Source: Runella aurantiaca
Lineage (GTDB): Bacteria; Bacteroidota; Bacteroidia; Cytophagales; Spirosomataceae
Assembly: GCF_003339505.1 (NCBI RefSeq)
Contig: NZ_QPIW01000018.1
Location: forward strand, 1 to 64,000
Direction of reading: 5' to 3'
DNA: 64,000 nt
Made by a program: the position numbers and the translations under genes. Positions 17,603 to 27,673 of the stretch are shown one piece after another (position 1 is the stretch's first letter; every line of letters begins with the position of its first letter). The notes under the pieces are model-generated. The model saw nothing but the letters and a program-made list of their open reading frames with translations. It did no database searches and was not told the DNA's origin.

Positions 17603-20600
17603 TTATTGTTTACTGATTTTGAAAGTAGCCTTACGGTTGCCAACTTTTAGATTTAAAAAGTAGGTGCCTGCGGGCCAAGTGGTGGTGTTGATGGTTTCGT
17701 CATAAGAAGCAAGATTTTTTGCTTCTTTATTTAGTAATATACGCCCCGTATTATCAACCACCTGCCACTGAATATCGCTTGAGGTGGTGTCTGAAATCAC
17801 GATATGAAGAAAATCGGTGGTTGGATTGGGATAAACCCGCAATGGTGCAACGCCCCAATTGTCAACGGCCGTAATGAGCGTAACGGTCACTCTGCCCGAT
17901 GCTTTCCCTTCTCCACACGCATTGCTCACCGAGCGCAGCGTGTATACATCTGACCCTCTGGGTTGAACGCTCCTCAAAAGCGGCGTACGGGTGGTGCTAC
18001 CCGAAAGCGTGTCGGAGATGCCATAGCCAATGACATAATTCCACGGAGAACTACCTTTAAAATCCAGTTGAAGGGTGATAGGTTCGCCCGTCAGAATGCT
18101 TAAAGAGTCTTTCTTTTGCGCTTCTACAAGGGTACCACTGGGCAAGATTCGCATCCCAAAAGGCACAGAAACAACCTCTTCTGTGGGAAGGCTGGTGGTG
18201 GTACTTACGCGGATTTGGTAGGCCGTGCCCATGGAGAGCGTATCAGGCAATTTCGCTTTGATGACTCCGTTAAATGGAAAAACAGGATTGGTAACGGAAG
18301 TGGTTCCGAGCGTAATTGGGCGGTTGAAAAGACCGTTTTTGTCGGATAAATAAGCCGTAAACTTGTACGTCGTTGCGGTCGGAATATCGGCTTTGAAGCC
18401 TATTGTTATCGAATCAGCAGGGCAGTAATTTGTTTTGTTTAAACCAGTTATTTGGACCGTAGCTTTTTTGACCACTGCGCGCACCTGACCCGCCACGCGA
18501 CCCAGTCCGCAGTTATTTTTCATGGTTACGGTGTAGGTTTGGCTTGAGTCGGGGGTGGTACGAAACAAGTAGGTATTTTGGGCGGTTTGGTCTGTCAGGC
18601 CGTTTGAAAGAGTAAAACTCCACGGAGGAATGCCCGTAAATTTAAGTTGCATCGGAATACTCTCGCCCTTCCAGATTTCAGCGCTTTGCCGGTTGTCTTG
18701 GGTGTAAAAGGTAACTTTGGGCGCCAGTTGAATGGTATAAAAGACCGCTTCTTTTGCTTCAAAAATAGAAGTTTGGGCAGGGACCACCGCGATTCTATAG
18801 TCGCCATAGGGCAATGAATCGGGTAATGTAATTTTAATAGGACTGGTTTGACCAGTGCCAATGACCGTGTTTCCCGTGTAAAAACTGGCGTTTGAGGCCG
18901 AAAGGTAGGCTTTGTAGAGGGTATTAGTGCTACTGTTTTTTACACTGAAAGGGATGTTGTAGCTATTGCCCGAACATAAAGTGGGGTAGGGCAATTTATT
19001 GGTTTGTACTTCCATAACTGCCTTCGGAGCAGGAGCAGGTGTTGCGCCCGTTAGACCTGAGAGTTCTGCATCCAACAGATAGGGCGTATAGTTGCGTCCA
19101 CCCCCGCATGACCACAGCGGACGGGTTTTTAAAGCAATAATATTGACTCCTTCTTTAAAAAATTGGGCTGGAATGCTAAGGGTATTTTTGGTGAAAATAT
19201 TTCCAGATTGAGCCAGAAGGGTATCGACCTTCACGCCATTGATGTAAATACCCACGGCCGCGTCTTGGAAGCGGGAAATCTGCAATTGAAAGCCCGTAAA
19301 GTTGGCTTTTTGCGATAAGGTAAAGATTTTTTTGAAATAGGCGTTTCCGCCAATCTCAAGGTCTCTGATGAGGGTCCCGTCTTTAAACCCGTTGGTATTC
19401 CAAGCCGTATAATCTACAAAAGGTGCCTGACCGTACCAATCATTGTCACGTTGGGGGTTCCAGACCGTATCCTTGCTCCAAGCGGTAAAATTGCTCCATT
19501 CGGGAGCGTAATAAGGGCCACTGCCCCCCACGCAAGAGTGCAACTCCACATGCGAAAACCACGTGCTTGTAAAAGGCATCAGGCGCTTTATATCGGGGTC
19601 TTTGATGATGCTAAACGAGTCTGCAACGACGAAAGTATTGCTACCCTCTGGCTCCTTGATGAACTTAACATCCAGACGATTGTCATTGAAGAGTAATTCG
19701 ACGGAGCCGCCAGTTACGTGGTAAAAATCATTGCTCGATGCAAGCACGTCCAATGGAAGTATGGAAGTACTTGGTGATTTGACCAAATTGGCATCGGTAG
19801 GGTTGTATCCGCCGTCGTTTAAAGTGGAGCTGTAAAAACCTCTACCTGCCGAACCCGTTAAAATGTAGGAATAAGCCGTTTCGGCGCTTGTTTTTACGTA
19901 TGGCGTTGTGCGGCCCAAGTTACCGTTTAGGCTAAAATCAGTTTTACGGGTAGGGCCGCTTTTTCTGACCATGCCCGCCCGTAAGTACGCATGGGTATGA
20001 GAAACCACGATGGCATCTACGTGGTAAGCAGGCTCTTCCAGAATAGGCAGCAGGCGCTCTCTCACTCTTTTTAAGTCAGATTCGTCTTCTAAATGCCCGA
20101 TGGTAGAAAAAGGAGGAATATGAAATGTGACCACAGTCCAACGTTTGGTGTTGGTAGCTAAATCATTTTTAAGCCACTGTATTTGTGGTATTTGATTTAC
20201 ATCGCCTTCGTTATGGTCGCGCACAATAGAAAGGTCGCCCCATATTTGTTTGTAGTCTTCTTTATCGTTGGGGTCTACCCATAATTTATTTCCTTCAATA
20301 AGGTACGGATTCAAAACCACAAAGTGAACATCCCCTTGATTAAAAGAATAGTACCCTTTTTCAACTCCCAGTGTAGGGCGAGGATAGGAAAAAGCCGAAA
20401 AACTTGCCGCCGTTTGTTTGTGGTAGGCTTTATGGATTTTGATGATTTCCCCGTTGTACATAAAGGCGTTGTCGGGGTCGTAGTCGTGATTGCCTAAAAC
20501 TGTCCAAAAGGGAATTTTGGACAAAAGGAGCTTGTCGGTGGGGCGGTTATAAAACTTGAAAAAAGTCGTATCCAAAGCCTGTTGTAGCCCTTCAAAAGGC

Positions 20601-23311
20601 TGGGTGTTAGAATTGTCACCCAAAAACAGGATTCCGTCTATGTTGGGATTTCCTTTTGATTTGAGGTAATTCAAGTACGCATCGCGGACGCGATAGGGGC
20701 GTTGGTTTTGGGCTTTTCCCACTCCCGCATCTCCCAAAAGCCAATAACGCAGGGTAGTGGATGTGCTGGATAATGTCTGAAACTGATTGATTTCGGGATT
20801 GTTCTGTAACACAACTGGGTTTTCGGGGTCGCCGTAGCCCACCGAATAATAGTATTTGGCACCGCTTGCCAATCCTTCTAGCTTGACAATCTGAACCGTA
20901 TCGAGGGTATAATCCTGCGCCGTTAGGTTTAAATTGGCGGGATCGGTTCCGTAGCGTACAACGCCGTTGATGGCTTCGGTGGTGTACCAGCGGATGGTCA
21001 TGGTATTGGGGCCGGGTAGTTGTAAGTAGGGCTGGCGGGTGAGGCCTAAAGGGATTGTTTCCAACTGAAAATCAAACAATAAGTCGCTGCTTGTCGGACT
21101 ATTTTGATAGACCACTACGGCCACCTGATTGGCTTGGGTGGTGGAAAGATTATTGAGGCGCAAGAGGGTGTCGGTCAATACCTCGGTGCCGTTTGGATAG
21201 TTTACGTACCCATCGCCGTCGGTGTCTGTCGCGTTTTTCTGATAGACGGGTTTGCCATTAACAAAAACGGCAATGCCATCATCAAACCAGAGTTTTAAGC
21301 GAAAATTGGCCGTTGTTTTACCAGAGGCGAATTGTTTACGGAAATAATATTGTTTGTGTTGAGCACCCGTAGGGCCTTGAGAAAGCAGCGTTACTGGTTT
21401 ATAATCTACGTTGGCCCAGCGGTTGTTGCGGTCAAAGCCCATTGGGGCGCTCCCCGTTTTCCACGTAGCGTCGTTGTAAGTGTTTGTCTGCCAATCGGTG
21501 CTGTTCAAAAGCGTTCCATTATCCAAATAGGCCCATGAAGCGCCTCGACTGATTACTTTTGTGCTGCTTTCTACCGTGATACACGCTTGATTGTCGGCGT
21601 CGTTTGATTCTCGTGCGTATTGATAATAAATAGCGCTGCATACCTGAAACTTGCCATCGGGCTGTTGTGCCGCGTCTAATTGTGCATAAAATTGAAGCGT
21701 GGCGGTCGTTTTAGGAACAACATACGGAATGTACCAATCGAGGGTGTCATTCGAAACCGTCAGGTCTCCCAAGACAACGCTGTCGGATTTACGTCGGTAA
21801 AACTTCATGCCTTTGGGAAGTGGCGTTCGTACTTTTATACGGGTTGCGCCGTAGTTGCTTTGCTCGCTGACGGTTATCGTAAGCAGTTGCAGGTTTTGCG
21901 CTGCATACGTAACGGCTTCCGTTTTAATGGCAGCTTTTAAATCGACGGAAGGCACCCAGATTTTATTCATGTCGTTGAGGTGGCTCATCACGAGGTTTTT
22001 AATGGGTGTATAGCCCTCGAAGGTATATTGACGCTTGATTCCAAGCCCTCCAAACAACCATAAACTTCCGAGCGAATCCTCCCAAACGGCAGCAATGCTT
22101 CGGGCGCTTGGAGCATTGTCTTCGTCGGGGTCGGTACGGCTTATTTCACCATCAGAATTTACTTCATTACTTCCTGAGCGCCAAGACCATTCCTGCGTTT
22201 TAGGATTGTAGTACCAAGTATCGTTGAGCAGATTTCCCTGCTCCGTTGCGCCACCAAATACCACCAAATAGCCGTCTTTGTTCACCCATCCAGCGGCGCT
22301 CTCGCGTGCCCTTGGGATGTTGTTGACGGATGGAGCCCTCAGTGTGCCATACGTACCTTTGTGATTATAAGATTGTGTTCCGCTTATCCACACCCAGCGG
22401 TTAGTGGCGAAATTGTATTTCCAGAGGTCGTTCAGGTAAAAACTATCATCGTCGTCGTTGTAATGCTTGCCGCCAAAAATCCAAAAATCACCGTTGGCAT
22501 CCGTAAAGCCCGTGGTACGGGTGCGGCTGTCGGGTAGGTTAAGCGGAGATTCAACGCCTTTTTGTCCATAGCTACCCGCAGTTTTTGGGGTGTTATTGCC
22601 CTTTATCCACGACCATACGTTTGCTTGGACGTCGTATTTCCAAAGGTCATTACCTTCGTTGCCGCTAAACAGCCACAGGTTGCCGATTTTATCCTTAAAA
22701 CCCGCACCGAAGTACCGCCCACCTGGGGTGTTTTGGCTCGCGGGTACCCCCAACGTACCATAGATAGCTTTGTTGGCGCTTTGCACAGTTTGATTGGAGC
22801 CGTGCATCCAAGTCCAGGTTTTAGTGGTGGGATTATATTTCCATAAGTCGTTACCAATGATCATGGAGGTAGCAAAATCATCTGCTAAAGGGCGGCTGCC
22901 GCCGTAGAGCCACAGATTGCCGTCGTTGTCGGCCCACATGGTATGCCCAACTCGGCCGCCTGGAAAGTTTTCGGTGGAGGCAACTCCCTTGGTTCCGTGG
23001 TTTGCGGCTCTGTTTGGCAGATTGGAGCCGCCCTCCCACGTCCATTGATAAGTACTGACGTCAAATCGCCATAAATCACCGAAGTTATTTCCGTCGGTTC
23101 CTCCGCCGTAGAGCCATAGATTACCGTTTTTATCGGTACATGAGGCGGCACCAATTCGTTTTCCAGGCGAATTTTCGGCGCTCGGGATGCCTTTTATCCC
23201 GTAAATACCCTGCCCGTCGGTGGCGGTGGTCAATACCCATTCCTGCGCCCAAGTAAGGGTAGTAAAGAAAATTCCGATGCTTATGCCGACCCATTTTGTA
23301 AATAAACGCAT
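17603..23311 (-). CDS. giant secreted Kelch / purple-acid-phosphatase-like protein with T9SS sorting tail
   Basis: A 1902-residue secreted protein. Order of parts: signal peptide (1-22), six Kelch-like repeats (about 25-450, each with R...D..GNLWLYGG), a DUF11-like sandwich (about 480-590), a galactose-binding-like region (about 600-760), a purple-acid-phosphatase N-terminal Fn3 domain, a metallophosphoesterase domain (about 880-1190 with GDAG, GDNSN, GNHD, FHIPP and SHTH), another sandwich, two Ig-like modules (from about 1440), and a type A T9SS sorting domain (last 75 residues, from VYPNPTTD). The usual Tyr of GDxxY and the Gly of GHxH are replaced. The start at 23311 is used because the 30 upstream codons are not signal-like. 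Probable extracellular phosphoesterase or a binding protein; substrate unknown. Confidence 0.88.
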   Translation of the reverse strand: MRLFTKWVGISIGIFFTTLTWAQEWVLTTATDGQGIYGIKGIPSAENSPGKRIGAASCTDKNGNLWLYGGGTDGNNFGDLWRFDVSTYQWTWEGGSNLPNRAANHGTKGVASTENFPGGRVGHTMWADNDGNLWLYGGSRPLADDFATSMIIGNDLWKYNPTTKTWTWMHGSNQTVQSANKAIYGTLGVPASQNTPGGRYFGAGFKDKIGNLWLFSGNEGNDLWKYDVQANVWSWIKGNNTPKTAGSYGQKGVESPLNLPDSRTRTTGFTDANGDFWIFGGKHYNDDDDSFYLNDLWKYNFATNRWVWISGTQSYNHKGTYGTLRAPSVNNIPRARESAAGWVNKDGYLVVFGGATEQGNLLNDTWYYNPKTQEWSWRSGSNEVNSDGEISRTDPDEDNAPSARSIAAVWEDSLGSLWLFGGLGIKRQYTFEGYTPIKNLVMSHLNDMNKIWVPSVDLKAAIKTEAVTYAAQNLQLLTITVSEQSNYGATRIKVRTPLPKGMKFYRRKSDSVVLGDLTVSNDTLDWYIPYVVPKTTATLQFYAQLDAAQQPDGKFQVCSAIYYQYARESNDADNQACITVESSTKVISRGASWAYLDNGTLLNSTDWQTNTYNDATWKTGSAPMGFDRNNRWANVDYKPVTLLSQGPTGAQHKQYYFRKQFASGKTTANFRLKLWFDDGIAVFVNGKPVYQKNATDTDGDGYVNYPNGTEVLTDTLLRLNNLSTTQANQVAVVVYQNSPTSSDLLFDFQLETIPLGLTRQPYLQLPGPNTMTIRWYTTEAINGVVRYGTDPANLNLTAQDYTLDTVQIVKLEGLASGAKYYYSVGYGDPENPVVLQNNPEINQFQTLSSTSTTLRYWLLGDAGVGKAQNQRPYRVRDAYLNYLKSKGNPNIDGILFLGDNSNTQPFEGLQQALDTTFFKFYNRPTDKLLLSKIPFWTVLGNHDYDPDNAFMYNGEIIKIHKAYHKQTAASFSAFSYPRPTLGVEKGYYSFNQGDVHFVVLNPYLIEGNKLWVDPNDKEDYKQIWGDLSIVRDHNEGDVNQIPQIQWLKNDLATNTKRWTVVTFHIPPFSTIGHLEDESDLKRVRERLLPILEEPAYHVDAIVVSHTHAYLRAGMVRKSGPTRKTDFSLNGNLGRTTPYVKTSAETAYSYILTGSAGRGFYSSTLNDGGYNPTDANLVKSPSTSILPLDVLASSNDFYHVTGGSVELLFNDNRLDVKFIKEPEGSNTFVVADSFSIIKDPDIKRLMPFTSTWFSHVELHSCVGGSGPYYAPEWSNFTAWSKDTVWNPQRDNDWYGQAPFVDYTAWNTNGFKDGTLIRDLEIGGNAYFKKIFTLSQKANFTGFQLQISRFQDAAVGIYINGVKVDTLLAQSGNIFTKNTLSIPAQFFKEGVNIIALKTRPLWSCGGGRNYTPYLLDAELSGLTGATPAPAPKAVMEVQTNKLPYPTLCSGNSYNIPFSVKNSSTNTLYKAYLSASNASFYTGNTVIGTGQTSPIKITLPDSLPYGDYRIAVVPAQTSIFEAKEAVFYTIQLAPKVTFYTQDNRQSAEIWKGESIPMQLKFTGIPPWSFTLSNGLTDQTAQNTYLFRTTPDSSQTYTVTMKNNCGLGRVAGQVRAVVKKATVQITGLNKTNYCPADSITIGFKADIPTATTYKFTAYLSDKNGLFNRPITLGTTSVTNPVFPFNGVIKAKLPDTLSMGTAYQIRVSTTTSLPTEEVVSVPFGMRILPSGTLVEAQKKDSLSILTGEPITLQLDFKGSSPWNYVIGYGISDTLSGSTTRTPLLRSVQPRGSDVYTLRSVSNACGEGKASGRVTVTLITAVDNWGVAPLRVYPNPTTDFLHIVISDTTSSDIQWQVVDNTGRILLNKEAKNLASYDETINTTTWPAGTYFLNLKVGNRKATFKISKQ
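21950..23240 (-). repeat. six Kelch-like repeats
   Basis: Six units of about 60-75 residues in the N-terminal third of the giant secreted protein. Each has Arg...Asp-x-x-Gly-Asn-Leu-Trp-Leu-Phe/Tyr-Gly-Gly and then LWKY/W, the mark of a six-bladed propeller of galactose-oxidase type. Confidence 0.8.
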
Positions 23312-23797
23312 GTGCTGTTGTCTGATTTGGAGTAGATAAAGAATGGTACAAAAATGATAAACCGCATAACCAGTTACGCAGGTAATAAACACAGAGGCCA
23401 CTCCACTACATGGCCATGTTTTTGGTTGAAACTTAGCCAGTATTTGGTTGGGCTACAATGATGGTAGTGGGCCTATATAGATGATTAAAATCAGCTTGGG
23501 AATAATTGCCTTCGATTTGAAAGGTTGAGGTGAAGTGAAGATTTTTTGAATAAATTAAAAAATAGACGATTTATGGCGGGAAAAAGCCCCTAACTGAGAT
23601 TGTTTTCGCTGATTAGGCAGGAATTGAGAAATGTTTGTAAAACCGGATTAAGTTAAAAAATTCATAACTTTGCACTCCGTTTTCAGAAATTTGTCAATAG
23701 AAGTCGTTAATGGTTAATGGTTGAACAAGAAGGATGCCCGAAAAATGGTCCCGTAACGTTTAACAAATGACGATTAACGGCATTTTTATAATCAAAA
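23312..23797. other. 486-bp divergent region between the giant secreted protein and ileS
   Basis: No gene or structured RNA that I can name. It holds the ileS promoter element near 23665, a leader of roughly 115 nt before ileS, and AT-rich sequence upstream. A weak 7-bp pairing (CGTTAAT near 23705 with ATTAACG near 23774) is possible in the leader. Confidence 0.6.
23665..23672 (+). promoter_or_regulatory. -7 promoter element of ileS
   Basis: TAACTTTG, an exact TAnnTTTG box, followed by CACTCCG; the TTTGCA context is common at strong Bacteroidota promoters. It lies 126 bp before the ileS ATG. A TTTG lies too far upstream (27 bp) to be a clean -33 box. Confidence 0.55.
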
Positions 23798-26700
23798 ATG
23801 CCGATGAACTATAAAGAGTATAAGGGATTGGACTACGCACAGCTGGGCAAGGACATCCTTGAGTTTTGGAAAGAAAATCGAATCTTCGAAAAGTCTGTAG
23901 AAGTACGTGAAGGCGCGCCTTCGTTTACGTTTTATGAAGGGCCTCCGTCGGCCAACGGTACTCCAGGTATTCACCACGTAATGGCGCGTACCATTAAGGA
24001 TATGTTTTGCCGGTACAAAACCCTGCGCGGCTATCAGGTAAAGCGCAAAGGGGGCTGGGATACGCATGGTTTGCCCATTGAGTTGCAGGTAGAAAAAGAG
24101 TTGGGCATCAAGAAAGACGACATCGGCATTAAAATCAGCATTGAGGATTACAATAAAAAATGCCGTGAGGCCGTCATGCGCTTTACTGACCGCTGGCTGA
24201 CGATGACCGAGAAGATGGGGTATTGGGTGGACATGGAAGACCCGTATGTTACCTACAAAAATGACTACATCGAGAGCCTCTGGTGGTTGTTGAAACAGCT
24301 TTACGAAAAAGGATTGCTTTATAAAGGCTACACGATTCAGCCGTATTCGCCCGCGGCTGGAACGGGACTCAGCTCGCACGAGTTGAATATGCCGGGTACC
24401 TATAAAGACGTAAAAGACACGACCATTGTAGCGCAGTTTAAGATAAAATTGACGGGTAAATCAGGCTATTTGTTTGATGCCGCCGACAGCGACAATATCT
24501 ACATTCTGGCGTGGACGACTACCCCGTGGACCCTTCCCGCCAACTCGGCGCTGACCGTTGGGAAAGACATTGATTATGTGTTGATTACAACTTTTAATCA
24601 ATATACCCACCTTCCCATCAACGTTATTTTAGCGAAAGATTTGGTGGGAAAATATTTTTCTGAAAAAGGAAAAGACGCCAAGTTGGGAGCCTATAAAGAA
24701 GGCGACAAGGTGATTCCGTGGTCGATTGTGATGGAGTTTAAAGGCCAGCATTTGGAAGGGATTCAGTACGAGCAATTGCTCCCGTACGTGCAACCGCTGG
24801 AAGATGCCGATAAAGCTTTTCGCGTTATTTTAGGCGATTTTGTGACCACCGAAGACGGAACGGGCGTGGTGCATACCGCACCAACCTTCGGAGCAGATGA
24901 CTTTAGAGTGGCCAAAGCCAATGGTGTGCCGGGTATTATGGTGCGCGACGAAAATGGCAAAGAAGTGCCGATTGTGGACAAACAGGGGCGTTTTGTGTCC
25001 GAAATTGGTGAGTTTGGTGGACGATTTGTAAAAGAGCAATATTACTCGGCCGAAGAGCAGGAAGACCCTGACTTTAAGCCGACTGACGTGTTGATTGCGA
25101 TAAAATTAAAAGAAGAAAACCGGGCATTTAAAGTCGAGAAATACGAGCACCCTTACCCACACTGCTGGCGTACGGATAAGCCCGTGTTGTACTATCCGAT
25201 GGATAGCTGGTTTATCAGAACAACGGCGCTGAAAGACCGTTTGGTGGCGTTGAACAATACCATCAACTGGAATCCAGAGAGTACAGGAACGGGACGTTTT
25301 GGCAATTGGCTCGAAAATTTGGTAGACTGGAACCTCAGCCGTAGTCGCTATTGGGGTACTCCTTTGCCGATTTGGCGCCCAAGTATTGTAAATTTTACAA
25401 ATAAGTCTGAAAATGAACTTAACAAAGTTGTAGGGTCTTTAAAAGATTTGGAAACAGGCTTTTTTTATCTTTCGAAAGAAAATGCTCAAAGACTAAGAGA
25501 AGAAACAGATCAAATAATAATAAACTATTTGGTTTCTTTGAATTATGATAATCCAGAAACAGTTTTGCCGACTCTGAATTTTGAAGATTTTGATTTAAAT
25601 AATCCTGCTAACATAGATTGGAACTTTACCAAAGGTCTACTTAAGTGGAAGGAGAATGATTACAGAATCGATAATATATTTAGGGATTTATGTTATTATT
25701 CTTTTGACGATTCGACAATTGAGCATATTAAGAAGTATCTAATTCCAGCATCTGAATTTATCAATATGCCTGAATTTGACTTACATCGTCCTTTTGTTGA
25801 TAATTTAATTTTTATCCAATCTGATTTTCAAGAATACCATCAAAGTTTATTGTCTGTTGCTGAAGAACAGAATATGGCAGTTTTAATGCCTCCTATTAAT
25901 GATAATGGCACTAGAAAGAAGTACTTAGTATACACCCGCGAAACCGACCTCATTGATGTATGGTTTGATTCGGGGGCGATGCCCTACGCGCAGTTCCACT
26001 TTCCGTTTGAGAACTTGGACAAATACCCCCAAAGTATGGGTGGTACGGCGGCCAATGAGTCGCTTACTTCGTATCCTGCCGATTTTATCAGCGAAGGCGT
26101 TGACCAAACGCGTGGCTGGTTCTTTACGCTACACGCCATCGCGGGGCTTTTGTTTGATTCGGTTGCTTTCAAAAACGTCGTTTCTACGGGCTTGGTATTG
26201 GATAAAAACGGCAACAAAATGTCGAAACGCCTCGGCAACGGCATTGACCCGTTTGAGACCATTGATAAATACGGTCCCGACGCGCCGCGCTGGTACATGA
26301 TTACCAACGCCGAGCCGTGGGACAACCTCAAGTTCAACATCGACGGAGTGGTAGAAGTGCAGCGTAAATTTTTCGGTACGTTGTTCAACACCTACAACTT
26401 CTTTGCGCTTTATGCCAACTTAGACGGGTATAAAATTGAGCAGTTTAACCGCGTTCCGAAAGAGCAATTGTCGGAGCTTGACCGCTGGATTATTTCAAAA
26501 GTGTTTAGCTTGGTGAAAGACGTAACCGAGCAGTTTGATAATTATAACCCCACAAAAGCAGGTCGCCTGATTCAGGATTTTGTGTGCGATGATTTGTCAA
26601 ACTGGTACGTGCGTTTGTGCCGTCGTCGGTTCTGGCAGGGCGAAATGACGGCCGACAAGCGAGCCGCCTATGAAACACTGCAACACTGTTTGGCGGCCGT

Positions 26701-27601
26701 GGCGCAGTTGATGTCGCCAATTGCACCGTTTTTTGGCGAGTGGCTGTATCGGAATCTCACTGACCACGTTCGCGAAGAATCCATTGAGAAAAACACACCA
26801 TTCAAGCACGAATCGGTGCATTTCACGGATTGGCATACTTACGATGAATATTGGGTAGACAAGGATTTGGAGGCGTCGATGCAGTTGGCGCAGGATATTT
26901 GCTCGTTGGTGCATTCGTTGCGCAAAGGCAATAAAATCAAGGTGCGTCAGCCGTTGTCGAAAGTATTGATTCCGGTATTGAGTGAAAAAATACGGGAACA
27001 AATTGAGCACGTTGCACCCATAATTATGTCGGAAGTAAACGTGAAAGCCGTTGAGTTTGTGAGTGATGATACCGGGATTTTGAAGAAAAAAATCAAACCT
27101 AACTTCAAAGCATTAGGGCCTAAATACGGTCCCAAAATGAAGGAAGTTGCGGGCATCATCAACGGACTAAATGCCGCTGATATTTCGGTGATTGAAAAAG
27201 AAGGCGTACTTGTGTCAGGAGAATATTCACTGCTCCGCGACGACGTCGAAATCATTGCCGAAGACGTACCGGGCTGGCTGGTAGCAAGTCAGGGAAGTCT
27301 GACGGTGGCACTTGATGTGACCATTACGGAAGAGTTGCGCCGCGAAGGTCTGGCCCGCGACGTGGTGAATCGTATTCAAAATCTACGCAAAGACAGTGGT
27401 TTTGAAGTGACCGATAAAATCAAAATTACAGTGCAAGACAACAGCCCTGAATTGGCGGAAGCCGTGACGTCCAACAAAGACTATATTTGTCAGGAAGTTC
27501 AGGCGGTTTCGTTGGATTTAGTTGCTGATTTGAATGGTTCCGCAACCGAGATAGAAATCGACGAATTTTTGTTGAAGGTAAAAATTGAAGTGGCCAATTA
27601 A
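23798..27601 (+). CDS. ileS: isoleucine--tRNA ligase with enlarged AT-rich internal segment
   Basis: A 1267-residue class I aminoacyl-tRNA synthetase that charges tRNA-Ile. The HIGH-type motif is PGIHH (His59-His60) and the KMSKS motif is KMSKR (residues 807-811). The editing domain lies between them (about 200-420), with WTTTPWTLP and TTEDGTGVVHTAP. The anticodon-binding region fills the C-terminus. The sequence is of the eukaryote-like IleS type usual in Bacteroidota. It is longer than the roughly 1100-1170 residues I expect: between LPIWR (about 525) and DLIDVWF (about 715) there are about 185 residues instead of about 75-80. That stretch is about 29% GC against about 55% in the flanks, yet keeps DLHRPFVD and the open frame. 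A good -7 box lies upstream and a terminator downstream. Confidence 0.95.
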   Translation: MPMNYKEYKGLDYAQLGKDILEFWKENRIFEKSVEVREGAPSFTFYEGPPSANGTPGIHHVMARTIKDMFCRYKTLRGYQVKRKGGWDTHGLPIELQVEKELGIKKDDIGIKISIEDYNKKCREAVMRFTDRWLTMTEKMGYWVDMEDPYVTYKNDYIESLWWLLKQLYEKGLLYKGYTIQPYSPAAGTGLSSHELNMPGTYKDVKDTTIVAQFKIKLTGKSGYLFDAADSDNIYILAWTTTPWTLPANSALTVGKDIDYVLITTFNQYTHLPINVILAKDLVGKYFSEKGKDAKLGAYKEGDKVIPWSIVMEFKGQHLEGIQYEQLLPYVQPLEDADKAFRVILGDFVTTEDGTGVVHTAPTFGADDFRVAKANGVPGIMVRDENGKEVPIVDKQGRFVSEIGEFGGRFVKEQYYSAEEQEDPDFKPTDVLIAIKLKEENRAFKVEKYEHPYPHCWRTDKPVLYYPMDSWFIRTTALKDRLVALNNTINWNPESTGTGRFGNWLENLVDWNLSRSRYWGTPLPIWRPSIVNFTNKSENELNKVVGSLKDLETGFFYLSKENAQRLREETDQIIINYLVSLNYDNPETVLPTLNFEDFDLNNPANIDWNFTKGLLKWKENDYRIDNIFRDLCYYSFDDSTIEHIKKYLIPASEFINMPEFDLHRPFVDNLIFIQSDFQEYHQSLLSVAEEQNMAVLMPPINDNGTRKKYLVYTRETDLIDVWFDSGAMPYAQFHFPFENLDKYPQSMGGTAANESLTSYPADFISEGVDQTRGWFFTLHAIAGLLFDSVAFKNVVSTGLVLDKNGNKMSKRLGNGIDPFETIDKYGPDAPRWYMITNAEPWDNLKFNIDGVVEVQRKFFGTLFNTYNFFALYANLDGYKIEQFNRVPKEQLSELDRWIISKVFSLVKDVTEQFDNYNPTKAGRLIQDFVCDDLSNWYVRLCRRRFWQGEMTADKRAAYETLQHCLAAVAQLMSPIAPFFGEWLYRNLTDHVREESIEKNTPFKHESVHFTDWHTYDEYWVDKDLEASMQLAQDICSLVHSLRKGNKIKVRQPLSKVLIPVLSEKIREQIEHVAPIIMSEVNVKAVEFVSDDTGILKKKIKPNFKALGPKYGPKMKEVAGIINGLNAADISVIEKEGVLVSGEYSLLRDDVEIIAEDVPGWLVASQGSLTVALDVTITEELRREGLARDVVNRIQNLRKDSGFEVTDKIKITVQDNSPELAEAVTSNKDYICQEVQAVSLDLVADLNGSATEIEIDEFLLKVKIEVAN
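25381..25925 (+). other. AT-rich block inside ileS
   Basis: A hand count gives about 155 G+C in 540 bases (25381-25920, about 29%), while 60-base samples just outside (25321-25380 and 26041-26100) are 55-58%. The edges are abrupt and the reading frame is intact. The encoded residues (about 528-709) are rich in Asn, Glu, Lys, Phe and Tyr. Confidence 0.9.
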
Positions 27602-27624
27602 GCGGCCCAAAATACAAAAATCAG

Positions 27625-27672
27625 GGGATGATTTGACGGCCTTAACGGGCGGTTAAATCATCCCTTTTTTTA
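27625..27672. terminator. bidirectional terminator between ileS and the response regulator gene
   Basis: Stem GGGATGATTT (27625-27634) / AAATCATCCC (27655-27664) with an inner GC pairing, followed by a T-run on the plus strand. It ends ileS and probably also the convergent two-component genes. Confidence 0.8.
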
Positions 27673-27673
27673 T

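Noticed and set aside
23680-23797. T-box or other riboswitch in the ileS leader
   Set aside because: The leader is only about 115 nt, lacks the T-box bulge sequence, a specifier loop and any terminator, and T-boxes are not expected in this phylum.
25381-25925. Intein or intron in ileS
   Set aside because: The block is open in frame and retains conserved synthetase residues, and there is no Cys/Ser at the start with His-Asn at the end as needed for protein splicing.
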